The notes below the pieces were generated by a model. The model ran no database searches. It was not told the origin of the DNA and saw nothing but the letters and a program-made list of their open reading frames with translations. Position numbers and translations under genes: made by a program. Shown piece by piece: positions 6,822 through 14,599 of a stretch of 38,604 nt of DNA; position 1 is the first letter of the stretch, and each line of letters begins with the position of its first letter. The stretch comes from Bacillota bacterium (GTDB taxonomy: Bacteria; Bacillota; Clostridia; Christensenellales; CAG-138), in the NCBI GenBank assembly GCA_023459335.1, contig JAEWUO010000026.1, forward strand, positions 1 to 38,604. Reading direction: 5' to 3'.

Positions 6822-7798
6822 ATGGCGGATTCGCGGATGCGCCTGCTGCTTCTGAGGGACTATTTACTGGAACGGACCGACGAGAAGCACACGGCCACCG
6901 CGCAGGAACTGATCGCGCATCTGGAGCTATCCGGAATTCCGACGGACCGGCGCGCGATTTATGCGGACATCGCATTGCTCCGGCAGAGCGGCATGGACAT
7001 CCGCGCGCGCAGGCGGCGGGCAAACGAATACTATCTGGCTTCGCGTCTTTTTGAGCGAATGGAGCTAAGAGTATTAATCGATATGGTTCGCGCAAGCCGC
7101 GTGCTTTCCGCAGAACGCTCCGCCGAGCTGATCGAAAAGTTAAGTTCGCTGGTGAGCCGTTATGAGGCGGCCCGGTTCTTTCGACCGAACGGCGGAGGCA
7201 ATCCGCATAAAACCAACGACGAGCGCGCGTTTCTCAACGCGGGACGGATTCTGTCCGCGCTGGAAAAAGGCAGCAAGATTTCGTTTCTGTACGTTCCGAT
7301 TTCGGCAAATAGAGCGATTATTCCGCCGCGCGTCGGAGAATCGCATATCGTCAGTCCGTGTCTGCTCGACTATTCGGAGGATCGCTACTATCTCATCGCC
7401 GACCACCCCGCGCGTGAGGGGTTCGCCCATTACCGGCTGGATCAAATGGCCGAGGTTCGCGCGCTTGCAGAGGCGGCCGCCCCGGCGGATCCTTCGTTCG
7501 ACGTCGCGGCTTATGCCAAGGCGGTATTCTCCATGACGCCCGCGGAGCAGAGATGGGTCCGTCTCTCGTTCGACCGACAGCTGATCGATTCCATGGTGGA
7601 CCGCTTCGGCGCGGACGTACCGATCGAGCATCTCGACGGGCGAACCTGCGGCTGTGCGCGCCCGTGTGCGTTTCGCCGCCTTTTTTCGGCTGGGTATTTC
7701 AGTTCGGCGGCGGCGTTCGCATCCTCGCGCCGGACGACGTGCGCGAGCGGATGCTGCTCATGCTGGAGGCGGCGCGCGGCGCGGGAGACTTCATTTAG
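6822..7798 (+). pseudogene. WYL-domain transcriptional regulator, frameshifted
   Basis: The N-terminal 60 residues form a DeoR/YafY-type winged helix (SGIPTDRRAIYADIALLRQSGMDI). The middle is a WYL domain (KISFLYVPIS, HIVSPCLLDYSEDRYYLIAD, HYRLDQMAEV), which senses ligands or nucleic acids. After residue Gly273 the frame breaks: the expected C-terminal end, PFFGWVFQFGGGVRILAPDD to the stop at 7798, lies in the +2 frame. Adding one G to the GGG run at 7638-7640 restores an intact protein of about 325 residues. Left as it is, the original frame runs on into trmL to 7850 with a nonsense tail. The break may be a homopolymer sequencing error, a true mutation or phase variation. GGAGG lies before ATG 6822. 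It follows the reductase in the same operon. Confidence 0.85.
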
Positions 7799-7828
7799 CC
7801 CGAAATTTACACCCCGGAGGAGCTTTTT

Positions 7829-8290
7829 TTGTTTCATATCGTACTCGTAGAGCCGGAGATACCGCAGAACACCGGCAACATCGCCCGTACATGCGCGGTG
7901 ACGGGGGCACAGCTGCACCTCGTCCGTCCGCTGGGCTTTTCCGTGGACGATCGGCAGCTCAAACGCGCGGGGCTGGATTACTGGCACGAACTGAATATCC
8001 TCTATCACGACAGCTTTGCCGAGATGGAAGCGTTATATCCCGAGGCGCGTTTTTTCCTGCTGTCGACGCACGCGACGAGGAGCTATGCGGACGCGCACTA
8101 CAGTGATGGGGATTTCCTGGTGTTCGGCAAGGAGACGGCGGGGCTAGGGCCGGCGCTTTTAACGCGGCGGAGCGGGGACGCGGTGCGCATTCCCATGCGC
8201 GAAGGCCTGCGCTCGCTCAACCTGAGCAACAGCGTGGCGCTCGTGCTTTACGAGGCGCTCCGGCAAAACGGCTTTCCGCAGATGTATTGA
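7829..8290 (+). CDS. trmL: tRNA (cytidine/uridine-34 2'-O)-methyltransferase
   Basis: The 153-residue protein is a minimal SPOUT methyltransferase that adds a 2'-O-methyl group to the wobble base of certain leucine tRNAs. The trefoil-knot motifs are all present: VLVEPEIPQNTGNIARTC at the N-terminus, FGKETAGL in the middle and IPM with RSLNLSNSVALVLYEA near the C-terminus. The asparagine in NTGNIAR and the serine in SLNLSNS are family-conserved. Length matches TrmL/YibK. It starts with TTG at 7829, eight bases after GGAGG. It lies close behind the broken WYL gene and probably shares its transcript. A promoter for the next gene lies immediately downstream. Confidence 0.95.
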   Translation: MFHIVLVEPEIPQNTGNIARTCAVTGAQLHLVRPLGFSVDDRQLKRAGLDYWHELNILYHDSFAEMEALYPEARFFLLSTHATRSYADAHYSDGDFLVFGKETAGLGPALLTRRSGDAVRIPMREGLRSLNLSNSVALVLYEALRQNGFPQMY

Positions 8291-8335
8291 CGGCCCGACG
8301 CGCGGGAAAATGCGAAAAAACAGGCAAAATAAGGC

Positions 8336-8364
8336 TTGCATCGGGGTAAGCCGCGTGGTAATAT
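8336..8364 (+). promoter_or_regulatory. Promoter of rpmB
   Basis: TTGCAT and TAATAT are 17 bases apart, placing transcription start about 30 bases before the rpmB start codon. Confidence 0.75.
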
Positions 8365-8403
8365 AGTTCTGTTCGATTTTTAACAAGGAGGTGGACTACT
8401 CGC

Positions 8404-8595
8404 ATGGGAAAGTATTGTGAAGTCTGCAACAAGGGTGTCATGTCCGGCAATCTGGTCAGCCACTCCAACCGTAAGACCAAGCGCGGCTGGGCGCCGAACA
8501 TCCAGAGCGTGCATGTCGTCGTCGAAGGAAAAGCGACGAAGATGAACGTTTGCACGCGGTGCCTCCGTTCCGGTAAGGTCAGCCGCGGCAACTGA
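8404..8595 (+). CDS. rpmB: 50S ribosomal protein L28
   Basis: The 63-residue basic protein belongs to the large ribosomal subunit. It opens MGKYCEVCNKGVMSGNLVSH and contains KTKRGWAPNIQ. Two cysteine pairs (Cys5/Cys8 and Cys50/Cys53) form the zinc ribbon of the C+ type of L28, which suggests normal zinc supply; zinc-independent paralogs lack them. AAGGAGGTGG lies before ATG 8404. It is flanked by its own promoter and a strong terminator, so it is a single-gene unit. Confidence 0.98.
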   Translation: MGKYCEVCNKGVMSGNLVSHSNRKTKRGWAPNIQSVHVVVEGKATKMNVCTRCLRSGKVSRGN

Positions 8596-8617
8596 GCTGC
8601 GTTCGGTTAGAAAATCG

Positions 8618-8663
8618 CCTCTTTTTGATACAGCGGGGCTGATCAAAAAGAGGTTTTTCTTTT
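8618..8663 (+). terminator. Terminator of rpmB
   Basis: CCTCTTTTTGAT pairs perfectly with ATCAAAAAGAGG (12 bp) around a 12-base loop and is followed by TTTTTCTTTT. Confidence 0.92.
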
Positions 8664-8751
8664 GCTCGCTGTCTGCTCGTATACCGGCGCGGGATGAGGA
8701 AAATTTCGCAAAGACGGACGGGACGGCGGATTGCTCCGCGCTGCGGCACGA

Positions 8752-8780
8752 TTGCGTAAAACCGGGTTTCCCGATATAAT
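8752..8780 (+). promoter_or_regulatory. Promoter of the GT39-like/LRR gene pair
   Basis: TTGCGT and a perfect TATAAT lie exactly 17 bases apart, about 40 bases ahead of the start codon at 8829. Confidence 0.75.
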
Positions 8781-8828
8781 ATCTGCGTATTCTGCGCGCC
8801 GTTTACAGGGCGCGAAAGGAGGCGGCTG

Positions 8829-10337
8829 ATGGAAACGAAACGAACTTTGACCGGCAACAGATGGGTGTTTCCGCTGTGTTTTCTTTTTGCGGCCGTATTC
8901 CTGCTGCTCTGCACGAAGAGTTCGCCGCTGTACCCGCTCAACGACTGGGTGGACGCGAATATCTATTTCACGATCGGCAAAGGCATGATGCACGGGAAGG
9001 TGCCGTATGCCGACCTGTACGATCAGAAAGGGCCGACGGCGTTTCTGCTCTACGGGCTCGCGTCGCTCGTCTCGGGCCGGTCGTTTCTCGGGGTATACCT
9101 GCTGGAAACCGTCGCATTCGCGTTTTTTCTGCTTGCGGCACACCGGATCGTATCGCTTTACAACGAGCGTTACGCGTGGATTACGCTGCCGCTTCTTTCG
9201 GCGTTCGTGCTCGGGAGCATGAGCTTTTCGCACGGCGGGAGCTTTGAAGAGCTCATGATGCCGCTGTTTGCGTTCTCGCTCTACGATTCGCTGCGTTACT
9301 TCAAAGCAAGCTACCCCGCGCCTGCTCCGCTCGGCATGATCGCGCGAAACGCGCTGTTTGCCGGACTGATGCTGTTCGGCAAATTCACGCTGCTGGCGTT
9401 CTACATCGCCTGGATGGGCGTCATGCTTGTTTCGCAGATACTCGCAAAGAATTATCGCCGCGCCGTCTCATCGAGCCTCCTGTTTCTGGGCGTCATGTTC
9501 GCGATCGGGATTCCGTGGGTCGTATACTTTGCGGCAAACGGCGCGCTGAAAGATTTTTTCTACTATTATTTCTACCAGAATATGTTCGGGTACTCCTATC
9601 TCGCGGACCCGGTGCTGCCCAATATGATTCTCGCCATCGTCAAGAGCGTCGGCGCGTTCTCCTACCGGAATCCGCAGATCTCCCTGCTGATCGTTTTCGG
9701 CTTTGCGTGGCTCCTGACCCGTAAAAAAGAGAGCGTCAAACTGATCGAGAAGATCAACGCCGTGCTGCTCTTTGGCCTGCTCGCCTGCGGCATCTATATG
9801 GGCGGTCAGGGGTACCGGTATTACGGGCTCGTGCTGACGCCGTTCATGGCGCTGGGCGTCGCGCCGCTCGCGCGGCTGCTGGACGCGAAAACGGAAGGGC
9901 TGCATCCTAAACCGCTGCTGAAACGGTCCGTATTCTGCGTATTTTCACTCGTGATGCTCGCGTTCGCGCTGTTTACCTCCGATAACCGGTACATGCTGAA
10001 AATTCGCAGAGAGGATACGCCGCAGGCCGCTTTCGCGCAGATCATGCGCGAGCGCAAAACAGAGGACAGGGTGTCCCTGCTGTGCCTCGCGTTTCCTGAC
10101 GCGGGTTTTTATCTTGCGGCGGACGTGATCCCCGAATACCGTTTTTTTGCGACTTCGAACGTCGTGCTCGACGAGATCGGACAGGAACAGAGCCGATATG
10201 TAAAAGAGCGGAGCGCGGAGTTTATTGTGACCCGTAACCGCGACGAAGCCTATGATGGATATACGCTGATCAAAACACAGACATTTTGGAGTGAAGACTA
10301 TGATGATACATTCCGCTTATACCAGCGCGCGAACTGA
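8829..10337 (+). CDS. GT39-like polytopic membrane glycosyltransferase
   Basis: The 502-residue protein has about ten hydrophobic segments. After the first helix comes an extracytoplasmic loop (DWVDANIYFTIGKGMMHG, then VPYADLYDQKGP). Acidic residues in a loop at this place are the hallmark of GT-C enzymes of family 39 and relatives, which move a sugar from a polyprenyl-phosphate carrier. The C-terminal 100 residues after the last helix (LFTSDNRYML) are soluble and extracytoplasmic. GGAGG lies six bases before ATG 8829. The 3' end overlaps the next gene by 38 bases, so the two are coupled. Substrate and acceptor are unknown; the LRR lipoprotein or a cell-wall polymer could be targets, but this is only a guess. 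Confidence 0.75.
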   Translation: METKRTLTGNRWVFPLCFLFAAVFLLLCTKSSPLYPLNDWVDANIYFTIGKGMMHGKVPYADLYDQKGPTAFLLYGLASLVSGRSFLGVYLLETVAFAFFLLAAHRIVSLYNERYAWITLPLLSAFVLGSMSFSHGGSFEELMMPLFAFSLYDSLRYFKASYPAPAPLGMIARNALFAGLMLFGKFTLLAFYIAWMGVMLVSQILAKNYRRAVSSSLLFLGVMFAIGIPWVVYFAANGALKDFFYYYFYQNMFGYSYLADPVLPNMILAIVKSVGAFSYRNPQISLLIVFGFAWLLTRKKESVKLIEKINAVLLFGLLACGIYMGGQGYRYYGLVLTPFMALGVAPLARLLDAKTEGLHPKPLLKRSVFCVFSLVMLAFALFTSDNRYMLKIRREDTPQAAFAQIMRERKTEDRVSLLCLAFPDAGFYLAADVIPEYRFFATSNVVLDEIGQEQSRYVKERSAEFIVTRNRDEAYDGYTLIKTQTFWSEDYDDTFRLYQRAN

Positions 10338-12066
10338 ACGCGCGAACCGAACGACCCTGACTGCGGTCCGCCGCGCGCTCGCCGCGTTGCTTTGCCTCGC
10401 GCTGCTTCTTTCGCTGACCGGATGCGGTCTGTTCAAAGACCGCTCGCTGACCGCGCTCACGATCGACGACGCGTCGAAGATCGATCTCAAGGATCTTCAG
10501 AAATATGAGGATCTGCAGCAGCTTGACGTACGCGCCGCGGAAATTTCTCCGGAGGAATATCTCGCGCTTCAGGCGGCACTGCCGAACTGCCGTATTTCCT
10601 GGAGCGTACCCGTTGCGGGCCAGCGGTTTGACAGCCAGCTGACGCAGTTTGCACTGCCCGCGGAAACAGACGCGGCCGCGCTTGAACTGCTGCGGTATTT
10701 CCCGAATTTGTCGGTGGTGGACGCGCGCGCGTGCGATTGCTATGACGCGCTCATGAGCAAGAGCATCGAGATGAAGGACGTTTCGTTCGTCTGGCAGCTG
10801 GAGATCGGCGGTGTGACGGTGAGCAATACGGATACGTCGCTCAACCTTTCCGGCAAGACGCTGGACGCGGACACGCTGACGAAAGACATCTACTATCTCC
10901 CCGCGCTGAACAGCGTGGATGTGACGGATACAAACCTGACAAGCGCGGACGGCGAAGCGCTGGAAGCGCGGTACCCGAACATCGATTTCCTGCGTACGCT
11001 GGATATTTTCGGCGTGAAAGCGAATACGGACGCGACCGCGCTGGATTTCACGCAGGCGGATATCACGGACGATGCGCAGCTGCCCGACCTGCTTGCTCCG
11101 CTGAAAAAACTCGAACGATGCGACCTCACCGGACGCACGGTATCGTTCGAAACCATGGCCGCTCTGGAGGAACGCTATCCACTCGTCGCGTTCTCGTTCA
11201 GCTTTGATTTATTCGGACAGACGCTCACCCCCGAAACAACGGAGCTGGACCTCCAGGGGCAGACGTTTACGAGCGTGGAGGAAGTCTCCGAAGGACTGAA
11301 ACATCTTCCGAACCTCGTCAGCTGCAACATGAGCGGGACGGGGCTGACCGACGAGCAGATGACGCAGCTCCAGACGGCGTTTCCCGCCGTCAAATTCGTC
11401 TGGCTGGTGCGAATCGGCGCCTGGCAGGTTCGCACGGACATCGAGGCGTTTTCCACCGCTAATATGAAAACATTTCCAAACGGCGCAGGCGGATATGCCG
11501 GCGGCGGCAATTCCCAGCTGACCGATGCGGACACGGCGGCGTTTCGGTATTGCACCGATCTCGTGTATCTCGACCTGGACGGCAACCGGATCAGCGACCT
11601 GTCGTTCCTGCAGTATCTGCCGAAGCTAAGGCTGCTCTGCGTCGGAAACAATAAGATCACGGATATCTCCTCGATCGGTTCTCTGAGCGAACTGGAGTAT
11701 CTGGAGATTTTTATCAACCATATATCGGAGCTGAACCCGTTGACGGGGCTGCCGAAACTGACCAGCCTCAACTGCAGCCGCACCGCGGTTACCGACGTGA
11801 CCCTGCTTCTTGCGATGAAGCAGCTGAAGATGCTCTGGATCATGAACAATAAACTGGAAAAAGAAGACGTTGATAAACTGACCGAATCGCTGCCGGACTG
11901 CAAAATCGTTTCGCGCGGTTCCAATGCCACCGCCGGAGGATGGCGCGACAACGACCTATATTACGAATTTGAGGTGAAGGCGGGGCTCGCGCAGCCTACG
12001 CCGCCGCCGGAGCTTACACCGGAATCCACGGTTACGCCCGAGCCGACCGTCACGCCCGCCGGATAA
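10300..12066 (+). CDS. Leucine-rich-repeat lipoprotein
   Basis: This is a 588-residue surface protein. A basic start and hydrophobic stretch lead to the lipobox LTGC, with Cys42 as anchor. Residues 50-380 carry four to five degenerate repeats of about 65-70 residues. Each ends in a sentence like LPNLVSCNMSGTGL, then ALEERYPLVAF and a short strand such as FSFDLFGQTL. Residues 400-530 form a second, canonical LRR solenoid of SDS22 type (LVYLDLDGNRISDLSFLQYL, LRLLCVGNNKITDISSI and so on). The C-terminus is a proline/threonine-rich stalk (TPPPELTPES). ATG 10300 is preferred because TGGAG lies eight bases upstream; it overlaps the preceding GT39-like gene. LRR proteins bind other proteins or glycans; the partner is unknown. 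Confidence 0.85.
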   Translation: MMIHSAYTSARTERANRTTLTAVRRALAALLCLALLLSLTGCGLFKDRSLTALTIDDASKIDLKDLQKYEDLQQLDVRAAEISPEEYLALQAALPNCRISWSVPVAGQRFDSQLTQFALPAETDAAALELLRYFPNLSVVDARACDCYDALMSKSIEMKDVSFVWQLEIGGVTVSNTDTSLNLSGKTLDADTLTKDIYYLPALNSVDVTDTNLTSADGEALEARYPNIDFLRTLDIFGVKANTDATALDFTQADITDDAQLPDLLAPLKKLERCDLTGRTVSFETMAALEERYPLVAFSFSFDLFGQTLTPETTELDLQGQTFTSVEEVSEGLKHLPNLVSCNMSGTGLTDEQMTQLQTAFPAVKFVWLVRIGAWQVRTDIEAFSTANMKTFPNGAGGYAGGGNSQLTDADTAAFRYCTDLVYLDLDGNRISDLSFLQYLPKLRLLCVGNNKITDISSIGSLSELEYLEIFINHISELNPLTGLPKLTSLNCSRTAVTDVTLLLAMKQLKMLWIMNNKLEKEDVDKLTESLPDCKIVSRGSNATAGGWRDNDLYYEFEVKAGLAQPTPPPELTPESTVTPEPTVTPAG

Positions 12067-12084
12067 ATCGATCCGTAAGCAATG

Positions 12085-12118
12085 AAAAAGAACCTGCCGA
12101 TATCGGCAGGTTCTTTTT
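12085..12118. terminator. Two-way terminator between LRR and surface protein genes
   Basis: A perfect 17+17 palindrome starts AAAAAGAACCTGCCG and ends with CTTTTT. The genes on each side converge, so it serves both. Confidence 0.92.
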
Positions 12119-12128
12119 GTATAACTCG

Positions 12129-14201
12129 TTATCTGCGCCTGCGGCGCGGAGTGTTGTGAATCTGCATGATCAGCAGTACAACGCCGAAGAGGAGCACGAT
12201 ACCGCCGCAGATGTAAACCCAGGAATATGTGCCGACCCGGACGGGATCGAGCATCGTATCGGCTGCGGACTTCTCGAAGAAACGCACCGTTCCGGTTTGC
12301 TGAATCGACGCGGAGATATAGTTCGCGTCCCCGTCGTGCGTAACGACCATGGAATACGGCTCGCCTTCCAGCGCCGTGACGGTGACCGTATAAGCGCCGC
12401 CGCTCGCTCCGCTTGCAGGCGCGATCTTGCAGCCGATAAGCGAAAACTCCAGTTTGCCCGTTCCGCTGCCCCCGGAGAGGCTGACGTCGAACGAGTCGCC
12501 GGAGCAGGCGGCTTCGTTCCAACCGCTGACCGCGAGCGTCGTCTGAGCGGCGCCGCTGGTTTTACCGGTAAAAACGGCCGGGGAAGCAGCCTCATAAGTC
12601 GCGTCGCCCGCCTTGCCGACGCTGATGGAATAGTTGGTACCTGCGAGCGGATAAACGGAGATGATGTATACGTTGGTTTCGCCGTTCTTGAGCCGCGCGG
12701 TGCATCCCTCATCCGTGGTAAGCGTCGGGGCGCCGGTTCCGCTGCCGCCGCCGACCGTGATTTCGAATGTGCTTCCGGCGGGTGCGCTGCCGATCCAGTT
12801 ATCGACCCGCAGCTGGCTTTGGAATCCTTTGCCGGACTGTCCGTGGTAAGTGCGCGTTTCCGCGGACTCGCAGGTGGCCGTTTCCGACATGAGCGCGCTG
12901 AGCGAGTATCCGCCGGCAGAGGTGACAGTGACCGTGTACTTTGTTTCCGTCGTACCGGTCGCGGGGGAAACGGTGCAGCCGCTTGCCGCAAAGCTGATCT
13001 GTCCGCCCGAGACGCCGCCCTTTACCTGAATGGGGAAAGAGTCGTTGCAATTCTTCGCCTCGGACCAGCCGGAGACGGAGAGCGTGGTCGTGTGCGTTTT
13101 GATCGATATGCCGGTGGCGGAAGCGGATACGCTGTTGTAGCCGTAGTTGCCCGCGCGCGTGGCGGTCAGTGTGTAGGGGCCGACCGTATTGACAAGTACC
13201 TCGTACGTGTCGGAAGAAGTCTGCGTAACGGTGCATCCGCTGTAAGAGAGCGCGATCTGCTCGCTCGTGCTGCCGCCGTAGATGCGGGCGCTGAAGCTCT
13301 CGCCGCTCTTGGCGTCTTCCACCCAGCCGTCGATATGGATGGGCGCCTGCGCGGACTTGCTGGAGCAGCCGCTCAGACGCGCGGAATATGCGCTGTTATA
13401 ATTGCCGTTGCCGTCCATCATGGCGGTGAGCTCATAGGCGCCTACGCGGGTGACGGTCACCTCAAAGTCCGTATCCGCCGTGCCGACCGCGGGATTGACC
13501 GTACAGCCGTCCGCCTGGAAGGTGATCGCGCCGTTCGTGCTGCCGCCGGAGACGCGGATGCGGAAGTGGTCGTAATAATCGTTCCCGCCGCCCCAGCCGA
13601 CCACGCTCAGCGGCGCCTGGTCCGCGCGTCCTGCGACGCCCGTACGCGTGTCGCGCCCGAGATCCGAGCTTAAGCCGGATCTCGCGGTCAGCGAGTACGC
13701 GCCGGATCCGGTGACGGTGACGGTGTAGGTATCCGCGCCGGTTCCGCTGAGCGGGAATACGGTGCAGTTACTTGCGTCGAACTGAACGGGTTCCGATTCG
13801 GACACGCCCTTCAGCGTGACGTCAAAGCTTTCTCCGCAGTTTTTCGCGCCCTGCCAGGATACGATGGAGAGCGCGTTCGCGTCCCTCAGCGCAAATTCGG
13901 ATGTGCCGGATGCGGCGGGCGCTTCGGACGCATATTGAAACTGCACGATGTCTTCGACCGGCGCGCTGACGACGGGCTCGGCTTTCTCCGCGACGCGGAA
14001 AGACTGCAGCAGCGTTTTGGTTGCCGCGCTGGCAGGTTTAAATGCAAATATGACTGCGAGACCAAAGAATAAAATGAATGCGACGAGTGTATATACTCTG
14101 CGCTTCGCGCGTTTTCTTGCATAACGAACAGGCCGGTCGCGGTTTGCGGAGCGGCGGGGCATAGCGATTTTTGTAGATGTATACCTGCCCGTCTGTCCCA
14201 T
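12129..14201 (-). CDS. Surface protein with six tandem Ig-like repeats
   Basis: The 690-residue protein starts with a long basic segment (16-36), a membrane helix (37-54) and ASAA at about 57-60, which looks like a signal-peptidase site. Six repeats of 86-92 residues follow, each opening with a conserved Trp (116, 203, 293, 379, 469, 561) in a motif like LSVSGW. Each then shows SFxV, GGSxxG, GCTVxP, and YTVTVTxxGxYSLTA, a beta-sandwich pattern. A C-terminal helix (660-680) ends with five arginines and acts as an anchor; no LPXTG sortase motif precedes it. ATG 14201 is chosen because AGGGGAA lies upstream. The family is not recognised by name. A structural, adhesive or cell-envelope role is inferred. 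Confidence 0.82.
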   Translation of the reverse strand: MGQTGRYTSTKIAMPRRSANRDRPVRYARKRAKRRVYTLVAFILFFGLAVIFAFKPASAATKTLLQSFRVAEKAEPVVSAPVEDIVQFQYASEAPAASGTSEFALRDANALSIVSWQGAKNCGESFDVTLKGVSESEPVQFDASNCTVFPLSGTGADTYTVTVTGSGAYSLTARSGLSSDLGRDTRTGVAGRADQAPLSVVGWGGGNDYYDHFRIRVSGGSTNGAITFQADGCTVNPAVGTADTDFEVTVTRVGAYELTAMMDGNGNYNSAYSARLSGCSSKSAQAPIHIDGWVEDAKSGESFSARIYGGSTSEQIALSYSGCTVTQTSSDTYEVLVNTVGPYTLTATRAGNYGYNSVSASATGISIKTHTTTLSVSGWSEAKNCNDSFPIQVKGGVSGGQISFAASGCTVSPATGTTETKYTVTVTSAGGYSLSALMSETATCESAETRTYHGQSGKGFQSQLRVDNWIGSAPAGSTFEITVGGGSGTGAPTLTTDEGCTARLKNGETNVYIISVYPLAGTNYSISVGKAGDATYEAASPAVFTGKTSGAAQTTLAVSGWNEAACSGDSFDVSLSGGSGTGKLEFSLIGCKIAPASGASGGAYTVTVTALEGEPYSMVVTHDGDANYISASIQQTGTVRFFEKSAADTMLDPVRVGTYSWVYICGGIVLLFGVVLLIMQIHNTPRRRRR

Positions 14202-14309
14202 TGCAATTCCCCTGACAAATTGGCATTTTAGAGGCAATCAAGAAAAATTCTTTGCCATTTGTCATCTCGTAACAAAAGAGTTACGGTATATTCATGGAAA
14301 TTTAATATT

Positions 14310-14338
14310 ATACTATCGTGTTGAGTATACAATGTCAA
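14310..14338 (-). promoter_or_regulatory. Promoter of the Ig-repeat surface protein
   Basis: Minus-strand TTGACA and TAGTAT lie 17 bases apart. A better TATAAT lies three bases further but with a 20-base spacer. Transcription would start about 100 bases before the ATG, leaving a leader with a small CGTAAC/GTTACG hairpin. Confidence 0.6.
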
Positions 14339-14380
14339 GGGAAAATCATCAAATTCTTGTATTAAATTGTAAAATCAGAC

Positions 14381-14460
14381 ACAATAGATGGGGGTCGACG
14401 TCTATTGTTCATAAAAAATTTTTTTATTATATTTAACCATTTTTGCATAAGTTATGCGTA
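14381..14460. promoter_or_regulatory. Hairpin and palindrome in the divergent control region
   Basis: The 400-base gap between the surface protein and moeA is much more AT-rich than its surroundings. It holds a ten-base inverted repeat, ACAATAGATG with CGTCTATTGT (14381-14408, one G-T pair), and a shorter palindrome GCATAA-G-TTATGC (14445-14457). The right arm of the latter extends to TATGCGTA, whose complement recurs just upstream of the moaC promoter (17782-17789). These may be binding sites for regulators of either gene. No known riboswitch was recognised. Confidence 0.4.
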
Positions 14461-14504
14461 GATTTTACGATGGTGGGGGAAAGATTTTATTTTCCGGGAG
14501 GCTT

Positions 14505-14513
14505 TGGTATAAT
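14505..14513 (+). promoter_or_regulatory. Extended -10 promoter of moeA
   Basis: TGG directly followed by a perfect TATAAT (14508-14513) forms an extended -10 element. No good -35 box is seen at 17 bases, which such promoters tolerate and which may mean an activator is used. Confidence 0.6.
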
Positions 14514-14599
14514 GTGTAAGAATTCTGCAAAAAAATACATCGATTTTCGCGCTGTGTGTGGACATGCAAAAATCTCGTGAAAGGGACTGTTTATCTCGA

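Noticed and set aside
5524..7095. Upstream extension of the cyclophilin frame to about 700 residues
   Set aside because: It is antisense to the aldo/keto reductase gene and has no family resemblance. A good GTG start with GGAGG exists at 5523.
12117..13673. Long plus-strand ORF opposite the surface protein
   Set aside because: Arginine- and glycine-rich mirror of a GC-rich gene. The minus-strand frame has regular repeats, a signal and a ribosome site.
14238..14599. Molybdenum-cofactor riboswitch before moeA
   Set aside because: The transcript from the extended -10 box leaves only a short leader, and the known conserved core was not seen. The hairpins lie upstream of the likely start of transcription.
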